Assembly (NCBI GenBank): GCA_052034625.1
Contig: JBPOII010000010.1
Span: forward strand, 1-64,000
Direction of reading: 5' to 3'
DNA from: JAVBLP01 sp052034625
GTDB taxonomy: Bacteria; Elusimicrobiota; Endomicrobiia; Endomicrobiales; Endomicrobiaceae
Length of the DNA stretch: 64,000 nucleotides
Made by a program: the position numbers and the translations under genes. Positions 26,513 through 35,020 of this stretch are shown here, in pieces. How positions within the stretch are numbered: position 1 is the stretch's first letter; the number at the start of each line of letters is the position of its first letter. The notes beneath the pieces were generated by a model. It worked only from the letters and a program-made list of their open reading frames with translations. It made no database searches and was not told where the DNA came from.

Positions 26513-28303
26513 ATGATCAAACTTTCTGATTATTTAGTTAAAAGGCTTGAAGAACACGGCGTCAGAGATGTTTTTCTTATTTCCGGCGGCGGTGCAATGC
26601 ATTTAAATAATGCTTTCGGACAAAGCAAGAAAATTAAATATTACTGCAATCACAATGAGCAGGCAAGTTCTATAGCAGCTGAAGGTTATTCACGCGTGGC
26701 TAATAAGCTGGCGGTTGTAAACATTACTACAGGTCCTGGCGGATTGAATTGCTTAAACGGAGTTTTTGGACAATGGACGGATTCCGTTCCGGTATTGTAT
26801 ATATCAGGACAAGTTAAATTTGAAACAACCATCGCTTCCTGCCCGGAACTTAACCTTAGACAGCTTGGCGATCAGGAAGTTGACATCGTTTCAATAGTTA
26901 AACCTCTTACGAAATATGCCGTTATGGTTACTGATCCTTACAGCATAAAATACCATTTAGATAAAGCAATCACTATAGCCCAAAGCGGTAGAAAAGGTCC
27001 TGTATGGCTTGATATTCCCATAAATGTGCAGGCCGCAATGATAGATGAAAAAAAATTAAAAAATTATGATCCTGCTGAAGATTTGCCCAAATTCCCTAAG
27101 ATTGATGCCTCTGTCAGAAAAACAGTATCCTTGATAAAAAAAGCAAAAAGACCTTTAATAGTTGCAGGTAACGGCATAAATATATCTCAATCTAAAGCAT
27201 TGTTTGAAAAACTTATAAAAAAAATAAATATTCCTGTAGTTACGACATTTAATGCAGTAGATATTCTTGAAGATTCTTCCCCGAATTTTGCGGGAAGGAT
27301 AGGCACGGTAGGACAAAGAGCCGGGAATTTTACGCTACAAAATGCCGACCTTATCCTTTTTCTTGGAACAAGGAATAATATCCGTCAGGTAAGCTATAAT
27401 TGGGAAAATTTTGCAAAAAACGCTTTTAAAATAGTTGTAGATATTGATAAAGCTGAACTCAATAAAAAGACTCTTAAACCTGACATTGCAATAAATACTG
27501 ATGTCGCTGTCTTCTTAAAAGATCTTTATGACTATACTCCCAGAATAGAAAAAACTGAATGGTTACAGTGGACTCAGAAAACAAAGAAAAGATATTCTTT
27601 TTATAGTACTGACGCTTATATGCAAAAAGGAAAGAACATTAATCCATATTATTTTGTAAGAAAACTTTCTGAAAAAATGAAGAACAACTCTTCCCTCATA
27701 GCTGCCAACGGTTCTGCTTGTGTATGTATGTTCCAAGCCGGAGAAATAAAAAAAGGACAACGCGTTTTTTGGAATTCAGGGGACGCTTCTATGGGATACG
27801 ATCTCCCGGCAGCCATAGGTGCATGCATTGCAGGAAAAAACAGGGAAACAATATGTCTTGCCGGTGACGGCTCTATAATGATGAATATTCAGGAACTCCA
27901 GACAATTAAGCATCACAATCTTTCCGTCAAAATATTTATTCTAAATAATGACGGATATATTTCAATAAAACAGACACAAAATAATTTTTTTAAAGGACAC
28001 ACTTGCGGGGCCGGCCGCTGCAGCGGTGTTTCAATGCCTGACTTTACGAAAGTTGCAAAAGCTTTCGGTATAAAATCCATAAAACTTTCAAACCCTGCTT
28101 CCATTGAAAAAACGATATCCGAAGTTCTTAGCGAAAGAGGTCCGGTATTATGTGAAGTTATAACAGATTCAGATTATATTTTCACTCCGAAACTTTCTTC
28201 CCGCAAACTTGATGACGGAACGATGATCTCCCCTTCGCTTGAAGACATGTATCCGTTTCTTGACAGAAAAGAATTCAATGAAAATATTATAAAGGACATT
28301 TGA
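26513..28303 (+). CDS. ThDP-dependent acetolactate-synthase-like enzyme
   Basis: A 596-residue protein with the three-domain layout of acetolactate synthase. The ThDP-activating glutamate is in NHNEQASSIAAEG (about residue 49), and the cofactor motif GDGSIMMNIQELQTI begins near residue 450. The family transfers a two-carbon unit from pyruvate or a similar donor. In sugar clusters such enzymes can add acetyl to a 4-keto-sugar, as YerE does in yersiniose formation. Here RfbG and RfbH could supply that keto-sugar. So a branched-chain sugar is plausible, but other acceptors are possible. It is fused by a shared TGATG to the next gene. Confidence 0.82.
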   Translation: MIKLSDYLVKRLEEHGVRDVFLISGGGAMHLNNAFGQSKKIKYYCNHNEQASSIAAEGYSRVANKLAVVNITTGPGGLNCLNGVFGQWTDSVPVLYISGQVKFETTIASCPELNLRQLGDQEVDIVSIVKPLTKYAVMVTDPYSIKYHLDKAITIAQSGRKGPVWLDIPINVQAAMIDEKKLKNYDPAEDLPKFPKIDASVRKTVSLIKKAKRPLIVAGNGINISQSKALFEKLIKKINIPVVTTFNAVDILEDSSPNFAGRIGTVGQRAGNFTLQNADLILFLGTRNNIRQVSYNWENFAKNAFKIVVDIDKAELNKKTLKPDIAINTDVAVFLKDLYDYTPRIEKTEWLQWTQKTKKRYSFYSTDAYMQKGKNINPYYFVRKLSEKMKNNSSLIAANGSACVCMFQAGEIKKGQRVFWNSGDASMGYDLPAAIGACIAGKNRETICLAGDGSIMMNIQELQTIKHHNLSVKIFILNNDGYISIKQTQNNFFKGHTCGAGRCSGVSMPDFTKVAKAFGIKSIKLSNPASIEKTISEVLSERGPVLCEVITDSDYIFTPKLSSRKLDDGTMISPSLEDMYPFLDRKEFNENIIKDI

Positions 28304-30819
28304 TGGGAAAACTTTTAAATACCATTAAAGCTTTTTTTAATGATTCAAAGAAAGTATCGTTTCTTTGTGTTTTTGCTTTTTTTATAAGCCATCTTTTCAT
28401 TTTAAAGCGAGCCTGTTTAGAACTTGTCCCTATTTCAGATATGGCAGTCCTTGACGGGGTAATATTTTTTATACCTAAGACTAAACCATATATGATATGG
28501 TATATGCTTTCTGTTCCTACAGCTTTTTTGTTTTTTCTGTCTGTACTGGCATACAAAAAATTTTTTTGGGACAGAGTAGAAAGTTTCTTCTCATTACTTA
28601 AAAGCAAAAAAATATATTACTACTTCATAGCTGCCGTTTTAACAGTTAACACTATCATTTCAGTTATATGCCACAATAATAAAAATACATGGCCGGCTCT
28701 TTTTATCTTGTGGCTGTTAATGTATTTTTCACCTTTTATTTTTCCGGTTTTCTTTAAAATAAACTTTTCTTTCCTAAAAAAACCTTTGCTGAAACAACGC
28801 TTTTTTATATTAGCGGCTTTTATGGTATTTGTTTATTTATTATGGGCATTAAAACCGCTTATTTTTGGAAAAATACGCATAATGAACGAATTTTGGGATA
28901 TTCCTACATTTACGACCACTAAAGATGGAAAGACTTTCAACAATACTGAATGGATAAATGAGAACGGTTTTATAGGTTTCCACAGCAAATTTAACATAGA
29001 CAGTTCGGATAATGAAAACACTGTTTTTGCTGATGTCAAAAAAACTAAGATGTTTGAAAAATATTTCAACTTCTGCACTGAAAAAGAAACTCTTATTTCC
29101 CCTTTCTTCTATGTTAAAGACAAAGGAATAGGTTTTATTGCTGCCCCTTCTGATGAATACAAGAATGGACTTTACATGCTGGACTTTAGTTTGGAAGAAA
29201 AAGCAAAATTAAATGAAAGTTTCCTGATAATGGATTCAAAGCAGTATCTTTTATCTAAAAGAGATGATAAACAATTTAACGATAATCTTGAAGGAATGAA
29301 AGAATTTTCAAAAAACAATGCCTATCAAATACACTGGCAGATACTTAACAGAGGATATATACATCATCACAACCATATAATGGCAGCCATAAACGAACTT
29401 ACATTAGGCAGACCGCTTAATGAAATCTTTATGCAGTATGGATTTTTAAGTACTGTTTGTATGCAAAAAACGATGTCTCTGCTTAACAGTGTAAACTACG
29501 GAACATATAATAAGATAGTTTACAGTTTTTATCTTATATATTTTATTATGGCCGCTCTCATATTATGGTTTATTACGAAAAAATGGCATTATATTGCATT
29601 TTTTTCATTATTGTTCGTTATAGCAATAAACCTTCTTTCTTACCAGTATTTACATCTTGGTCCGGGAGGAAGCCCCTTCAGACATTTTTTTGATTTTCCG
29701 GTTTTTCTTTTTCTGTATTTATATTTTTTAAAAAATAAAAAAATCTATTTTATAGCTTCATTGTTATTAAGCATACTAGCTGTTTTAAACAATATCCAAT
29801 TCGGTTTCCTTCTTATAATTGCGATGTCAGTTACCTTGTTTGTAAAAAACATACTCTCTAAAGAAGCTAAAACAATTAATTTTGAAATTTTATCTACACT
29901 TCTTGCTTTTATTTGCTGTGTTGTTATAACCGCTTTTTTTCAACAAGGCTCAATGGATGTAACATTCGATTTTCTTTCAGGCTTTTTAAGTTTTCCAATA
30001 CCTTCAAGAGCGATTGTAATCCCCATGTTACTCATATTCATTTCCTATTTTCTTTTTTTGTTTATGAAAAAAGAAAACAAAGCACTTGCATATGTTTTCC
30101 TCTTTGCACTTATCTACACACAAGGCCTTCTCATTTTTTGGCTTAGAAGTTATGCTTTTTATCATTTCCTGCCTTTTATGGCAATATATGCTTTTATCGC
30201 AATAATTTTCTTAAAAGTCCTTTTTGATAAATATCCTAAATACGAATCCAGGATAATGTTTTTAATAATCTCTTTACTCCTTGTTTTATTTATACCTTCC
30301 GTACATGAGTTCACTAAAACAAGAAATTCACTAAACAGAGTCCTTAACACTCACAAACTTTATGAATGGACTCTCCCCGGAACAAATTTTATCTCTGATA
30401 TAGACCCCAAGTATTTTACGGATTCTGTCAGCCTTATACATAAGTATTCTCCTGATGAAAAAGGCGTATACATTATCTCTAAGTATGATAACTTCCTGCC
30501 GCTGATCTCCGGACGCTACAGTGCCCTGCCGGTTATTGATCTTCAATGGTATATAAAAACAGAAAAAGATATAGACAGCATTCTTTCCCATATAGAACAG
30601 GCTTCACCAAAATATATATTTGCTGACACAGACTTTTCTTCAAGAATTTTTGAGTTTGATATAATTAATAGCGATACCGAACTTGGCTACCTGAACGAAG
30701 AGTCTGTTTGGAGAGTTCAAAGACTTAAACAGATGCAAAAGATCTTTATAACAGCTACGAAAAATTATCATCAGGTAGAAAGCTCGCGTCTTTTAACAGT
30801 ATATGAAAGAAACTTTTAA
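28303..30819 (+). CDS. Large polytopic membrane protein, candidate GT-C glycosyltransferase (GtrC-like)
   Basis: An 838-residue membrane protein with four to five N-terminal helices, a soluble region (about 200-380), eight or more further helices (about 400-690) and a C-terminal soluble domain. No strong motif identifies it. It is followed directly by GtrA-family and GtrB-like genes; in such three-gene sets the large polytopic partner (GtrC, GtrII and others) transfers the lipid-carried sugar outside the inner membrane. I infer that role. The ATG at 28303 has AAAGGA in front and shares an A with the upstream stop (TGATG). Confidence 0.62.
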   Translation: MGKLLNTIKAFFNDSKKVSFLCVFAFFISHLFILKRACLELVPISDMAVLDGVIFFIPKTKPYMIWYMLSVPTAFLFFLSVLAYKKFFWDRVESFFSLLKSKKIYYYFIAAVLTVNTIISVICHNNKNTWPALFILWLLMYFSPFIFPVFFKINFSFLKKPLLKQRFFILAAFMVFVYLLWALKPLIFGKIRIMNEFWDIPTFTTTKDGKTFNNTEWINENGFIGFHSKFNIDSSDNENTVFADVKKTKMFEKYFNFCTEKETLISPFFYVKDKGIGFIAAPSDEYKNGLYMLDFSLEEKAKLNESFLIMDSKQYLLSKRDDKQFNDNLEGMKEFSKNNAYQIHWQILNRGYIHHHNHIMAAINELTLGRPLNEIFMQYGFLSTVCMQKTMSLLNSVNYGTYNKIVYSFYLIYFIMAALILWFITKKWHYIAFFSLLFVIAINLLSYQYLHLGPGGSPFRHFFDFPVFLFLYLYFLKNKKIYFIASLLLSILAVLNNIQFGFLLIIAMSVTLFVKNILSKEAKTINFEILSTLLAFICCVVITAFFQQGSMDVTFDFLSGFLSFPIPSRAIVIPMLLIFISYFLFLFMKKENKALAYVFLFALIYTQGLLIFWLRSYAFYHFLPFMAIYAFIAIIFLKVLFDKYPKYESRIMFLIISLLLVLFIPSVHEFTKTRNSLNRVLNTHKLYEWTLPGTNFISDIDPKYFTDSVSLIHKYSPDEKGVYIISKYDNFLPLISGRYSALPVIDLQWYIKTEKDIDSILSHIEQASPKYIFADTDFSSRIFEFDIINSDTELGYLNEESVWRVQRLKQMQKIFITATKNYHQVESSRLLTVYERNF

Positions 30820-31207
30820 CCGTCTTTATAATAAAATAGATAAAAAATTTATCCGTTTCCTTTTTGTCGGAGCGCTAAATACATTATTCGGCTACTCAAT
30901 CTATGCACTATTCATTTTTATCGGTCTTCATTATTCTTTGGCTGTATTTTTCTCAACAATACTTGGAATTTTGTTTAATTTTAAAACTATCGGCATATTA
31001 GTATTTAAAAATAATGATAATAGTCTTATATTCAGGTTTTTCGGAGTTTATGCAATTAATTATATTCTAAATGTATCGGCTCTCACATTGCTAAAATTTT
31101 CCGGTTCTGATAATATGTATATTAACGGTTTGATAGTAGTTTTTCCATTAGCATTATTATCTTTTATACTTAATAAAAAATTTGTCTTTGTAAAGAGGAA
31201 AGAATGA
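30803..31207 (+). CDS. GtrA-family membrane protein
   Basis: A 134-residue protein of four helices with the GtrA pattern FIRFLFVGALNTLFGYSIYA at the start and FVLNKKFVF-like SFILNKKFVF at the end. The family is thought to flip undecaprenyl-phosphate-linked sugars across the inner membrane. It starts 17 bases inside the end of the large membrane protein gene and overlaps the GT2 gene after it by four bases, so all three are translationally linked. Confidence 0.88.
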   Translation: MKETFNRLYNKIDKKFIRFLFVGALNTLFGYSIYALFIFIGLHYSLAVFFSTILGILFNFKTIGILVFKNNDNSLIFRFFGVYAINYILNVSALTLLKFSGSDNMYINGLIVVFPLALLSFILNKKFVFVKRKE

Positions 31208-32142
31208 AGAAGATCTCAGTTGTCAGCAGTGCATATAATGAACAGGATAATGTTGAAGAGCTCTATAACCGCGTAAAAGAGCAGTTCAAACTTTTAGGCG
31301 GGAAATATGAGTACGAGCAGATAATTGTTGACAATGCTTCAACGGACGGCACACTGGCTAAACTCAAAGAGATAGCGGCTAAAGATAAGAATTTCAAAGT
31401 AATAGCAAATACAAGGAATTTTGGACATATCCGTTCTCCTTTTTATTCAATATTGTGTGCATTCGGGGATGCCGTAATATATCTTGCTTCAGACCTTCAG
31501 GACCCGCCTGAACTTATACCTGAATTTATAAAAAAATGGGAGGAAGGCAATAAGACAGTCCTTGCACAAAAAACTTCCAGTAAAGAGTCTTTCCTTTTTT
31601 TCAATTTAAGAAAACTCTATTATAAAATACTTGATACGATAAATGACTCCGGCACAGACCTTGTACAGAACTTCACGGGTTTTGGACTTTATGACAAAGT
31701 TGTTGTCGAAAAATTCCGCGAAATCAATGATCCTTATCCGTATCTGCGCGGTTTGATCTGCGAACTCGGCTATCAGCGTGCTTTAGTTGAATTTGAGCAA
31801 CCGCTCAGGAAAAGAGGTATTACAAAAAATAATTTTTACACGCTCTATGACAATGCAATGATAGGATTTACTAACCATTCAAAAGTTCCTCTAAGAATGA
31901 TGGCTTTTCTGGGCTTTATTCTTTCAGCAATAAGTTTTATTTTAGGTTTAGTTTATCTGATAATAAAGCTTATATGGTGGTACAAATTTCCGGCAGGAAC
32001 AGCTCCTATTCTGATAGGCCTGTTTTTTATGGGTTCTCTTCAACTCTTTTTTCTTGGAGTACTGGGAGAGTATATCGGAATGATCCTTACTCAGGTTATG
32101 AAGCGTCCGCTTGTCGTTGAAAAAGAAAGAATAAATTTCTAA
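31204..32142 (+). CDS. GtrB-like polyprenyl-phosphate glycosyltransferase (GT2)
   Basis: A 312-residue GT2 enzyme of the DPM1/GtrB/ArnC group: VVSSAYNEQDNV at the start, IIVDNASTDGT, ASDLQDPPE (the DXD-like metal motif) and two C-terminal helices (about 228-260 and 268-300). It should load a sugar onto undecaprenyl phosphate at the inner face of the membrane, for flipping by the GtrA protein encoded upstream. Confidence 0.9.
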   Translation: MKKISVVSSAYNEQDNVEELYNRVKEQFKLLGGKYEYEQIIVDNASTDGTLAKLKEIAAKDKNFKVIANTRNFGHIRSPFYSILCAFGDAVIYLASDLQDPPELIPEFIKKWEEGNKTVLAQKTSSKESFLFFNLRKLYYKILDTINDSGTDLVQNFTGFGLYDKVVVEKFREINDPYPYLRGLICELGYQRALVEFEQPLRKRGITKNNFYTLYDNAMIGFTNHSKVPLRMMAFLGFILSAISFILGLVYLIIKLIWWYKFPAGTAPILIGLFFMGSLQLFFLGVLGEYIGMILTQVMKRPLVVEKERINF

Positions 32143-32154
32143 AATGGAGCAAAT

Positions 32155-33282
32155 ATGCCTAAAGTAAGCGTATGCATTCCCTGCTATAACCACGAAAAAT
32201 ATATAGGTTTTGCAATACAATCTGTTCTTGACCAAACTTTTCATGATTTTGAGATAATAATTCTTGATAACGGTTCTACGGATTCTTCCCTATCTATTAT
32301 TAATAGTTTTAAAGATAAAAGGATCAGCGTAAAACACATAGACAATAATCAGCAGTCAACATATGCCGGAAATGACTGCATAGAAAGAAGCAGCGGTAAA
32401 TATATAGCTTTATTATGCTCGGACGATATATGGGAACCGTCAAAACTTGAAAAACAAGTTGCCCATCTTGATAATAACAAAAATACCGGAGCTGTTTTTA
32501 CAAGAGTACAACCCATTAATCAAAAAGGCAGACATATAAATTCCAAAAACAATCCATACCATAAACAGTTTAATCTCCAACCTAACAGAACAAGACAGGA
32601 ATGGCTTTCTTTTATGTTTTACTCAAGCAATCATTCTTTTTCCTGTTCTTCGGCACTTGTCAGAAAAGAATGTTTTGAAAAACTTGGACTTATGGATATA
32701 CGTTCAAGACAAATACAAGACTTTTTGTTTTGGATAGATGTCTGCATTAATTATGAAGTTTTCATTTTGGATGAAAAACTTACAAAAATCAGGTTTTTCA
32801 GCAACAAATCAAATCTCAGCGGTCTTGATAAAAAAGTTTTAATAACGACACTCAATGAAACGTATATGATTTTTGAAAAATACAAGAAGATCTCATCTTT
32901 TGAAGAGTTTTTAAAGATATTCCCTGAAACTAAAGAAAAGTTCTCTAAAGTAGATCAGAAATATATTCCTTTTTATTTGTCTTTACTTGCATTGTTCAAT
33001 ACAGATATTCCAAATTTAAAACCTTTTGCTCTTAATTATCTTTACGATTTTTTTGGAGATCAAAAAAACATAACTTCGCTTGAAAAAGATTTCGGTTTTA
33101 CCCATATGGACCTTTACTCTATTTCCGAAAAACAAAACAGCTTTGATACAGCACTTAATATATATGCCCCTGTTATTGTATTAGAAAGAAAAAAAGGTTA
33201 TTATATAGATGTTTTAGGTTTATTAAAAACAAAGATCTGGCCTAAAAAGACAGCGGCAAAAAAAAGCAAATATATTTATTAA
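32155..33282 (+). CDS. Glycosyltransferase family 2
   Basis: A 375-residue soluble GT2: VSVCIPCYNHEKYIGFAI at the N-terminus, IIILDNGSTDSS, and LLCSDDIWEPSK as the metal-binding DXD-type motif. Residues beyond 230 are a helical extension without a known domain. It lies 12 bases after the GtrB-like gene. It probably adds one residue to the surface glycan; donor and acceptor are unknown. Confidence 0.87.
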   Translation: MPKVSVCIPCYNHEKYIGFAIQSVLDQTFHDFEIIILDNGSTDSSLSIINSFKDKRISVKHIDNNQQSTYAGNDCIERSSGKYIALLCSDDIWEPSKLEKQVAHLDNNKNTGAVFTRVQPINQKGRHINSKNNPYHKQFNLQPNRTRQEWLSFMFYSSNHSFSCSSALVRKECFEKLGLMDIRSRQIQDFLFWIDVCINYEVFILDEKLTKIRFFSNKSNLSGLDKKVLITTLNETYMIFEKYKKISSFEEFLKIFPETKEKFSKVDQKYIPFYLSLLALFNTDIPNLKPFALNYLYDFFGDQKNITSLEKDFGFTHMDLYSISEKQNSFDTALNIYAPVIVLERKKGYYIDVLGLLKTKIWPKKTAAKKSKYIY

Positions 33283-33297
33283 CCTTAGGATACTCCT

Positions 33298-34230
33298 TTG
33301 AAAGAAAAATTAGAAATTATTTTAATAACATACAACAGATATAAACACTTAAAAAACACTTTAGATTCTTTATTTGCTGAGGAAAGCCCCGTAAAAGAAC
33401 TGGACTTAACTATTCTTGATAATGATTCCAATGACGGAACGAAAGAACTTTGTATGGAATATGCGGCAAAACACAAAAATATAAAGTATATCAAGAATGC
33501 AAAGAATATTGGCGGGAATGCAAATATTACACGTGCTTTAGAGATAGCAAAGAAAGAATATGTCTGGATCATATGTGATGACGATTTTTATGATTGGTCT
33601 GCCTGGAAAGAGATTGCAGAGGCTATTGAAACCGGAAAATATGATGCAATTCTTACGGTAAATAAATCTATCGGAGAAAAGCAGGAACTTGCAAAAATTG
33701 TAAAAGAATTATGTTTCGTACCGGCTGCTATATACAGAACTTCTCTGATAACAAGCGGCGTTTTGTTAAATGCTATAGCAAATATCCCAAACCTTTTTCC
33801 ACATCTTGCCGTTGCCTGTCATATTATTAATATTAACGGCTCTTTTTATATTCCGAAGAAAGAATTGATACCTGAAAGAGGCGGCGATAGAACTCCATGT
33901 GAAGTGCTTTATTTAAGAGATAACGATGCCTATATACCGCTTTCTACTAAAAACATGTTCTGGGGAGTAGGATTTATAAAATCGGCACAAATGATAAAAG
34001 ACAAAAAAACAAGAGCCAATGTCATTAATAAATGCAGTGATTATGGTTTTTTCTCATTTATTTTCACGCGTTTCAGAGCAAATAAAAGACATTATAATAA
34101 CTATTCAGGAAATATCTATTCCGTATGGAGCTGTTTGAATTTTATCCAAAAACTACAGTTTGCACTTGCCCTGTTCCTGATAAATATTGTTTATTTCTAT
34201 ACCATCTTTTCAAAAAAGAATATATCCTGA
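33298..34230 (+). CDS. Glycosyltransferase family 2
   Basis: A 310-residue GT2 that starts with TTG at 33298 after TTAGGA. It has ILITYNRYKHLKNTLDSL, LTILDNDSNDGT and VWIICDDDFYDW (DDD metal motif). The C-terminus ends in a hydrophobic stretch (FALALFLINIVYFYTIF) that may tether it to the membrane. It is distinct from the GT2 upstream, so the two should make different linkages. Confidence 0.85.
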   Translation: MKEKLEIILITYNRYKHLKNTLDSLFAEESPVKELDLTILDNDSNDGTKELCMEYAAKHKNIKYIKNAKNIGGNANITRALEIAKKEYVWIICDDDFYDWSAWKEIAEAIETGKYDAILTVNKSIGEKQELAKIVKELCFVPAAIYRTSLITSGVLLNAIANIPNLFPHLAVACHIININGSFYIPKKELIPERGGDRTPCEVLYLRDNDAYIPLSTKNMFWGVGFIKSAQMIKDKKTRANVINKCSDYGFFSFIFTRFRANKRHYNNYSGNIYSVWSCLNFIQKLQFALALFLINIVYFYTIFSKKNIS

Positions 34231-34255
34231 TCATCAATCAAAAGAGAAAATGTTT

Positions 34256-35020
34256 ATGATAAAAACATTATTGAATTTTATTTTTAATACAAAGGCCGGT
34301 TTGCTTTTAAGTCTTATTGTTTTATCTTTGCTGTTTGTTTTTGCTGATGAACTGCAATATTTCCCTTATGCACATAATAAAATTTCAGGAGTCAGCTATG
34401 ACAGACGATCTGATGACCCTGAAAAATCCCGTTCTTTTTCATTCCAAGTTCCGGAAAAACATGCAATATATTCTCTGAAGGAGTATCAAAGAAACCATAA
34501 AAACAAGCTTATTTTTATTAAATATCCTATAGAAATAAAACTTTCCATGGATTTTGAAATATACAGTTTAAGAGACTGGCAAAACCTTTTTCAAACAGCT
34601 CCGTTGAGCGATGGGATACGCATGGAAATTAATAAAAGCGGCGGCGGAGCCATTTTGTTTGGAATTATAAAACAAAACAATATGGAGAACTTTTCCGGAT
34701 ATATGTTTGGCAATACATTTAAAACAGGAAGTAGTAATCATTTGGAATTATCAATTTCAAAACATGGGTTAATTGATATAAATGTCAACGGAAAGATAGT
34801 ATCTAAAGGCTTTCTTGAAGCACCGTTTGAACTTTCATTGATTAAAGTAGGGGAAGGATGGAAACCGGAAAGATATTTCGACGGTAAAATCGAGAATTTT
34901 AATTTCGAGTACACTTGTTACAGAAAAGCCATATGGTTTATGTGGCTGTTAAGAATTCTTCTGGCACTTGCAGCATTTGCATTAATTAACAGATTCATAT
35001 ATAAATGGAATATTAAATGA
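34256..35020 (+). CDS. Membrane-anchored protein with LamG/concanavalin-like domain
   Basis: A 254-residue protein with a helix at each end (LLLSLIVLSLLFVFA near residue 18; FMWLLRILLALAAFALI near 235) and a strand-rich region between them. That region has a LamG-like pattern: a hydrophobic strand run ending in DINVNGKIVSKG and RYFDGKIENFNFEY. This suggests a carbohydrate-binding or jelly-roll domain facing the periplasm. The start is uncertain; I choose 34256 because AAGAGA is eight bases away, and ATG 34250 is close behind. It overlaps the sulfatase-fold gene by four bases, so it may be that enzyme's partner. Confidence 0.62.
   Translation: MIKTLLNFIFNTKAGLLLSLIVLSLLFVFADELQYFPYAHNKISGVSYDRRSDDPEKSRSFSFQVPEKHAIYSLKEYQRNHKNKLIFIKYPIEIKLSMDFEIYSLRDWQNLFQTAPLSDGIRMEINKSGGGAILFGIIKQNNMENFSGYMFGNTFKTGSSNHLELSISKHGLIDINVNGKIVSKGFLEAPFELSLIKVGEGWKPERYFDGKIENFNFEYTCYRKAIWFMWLLRILLALAAFALINRFIYKWNIK

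Noticed and set aside
26513..28303. Housekeeping acetolactate synthase (ilvB)
   Set aside because: There is no ilvN or ilvC next to it, and it lies within a glycan cluster with tight gene overlaps.
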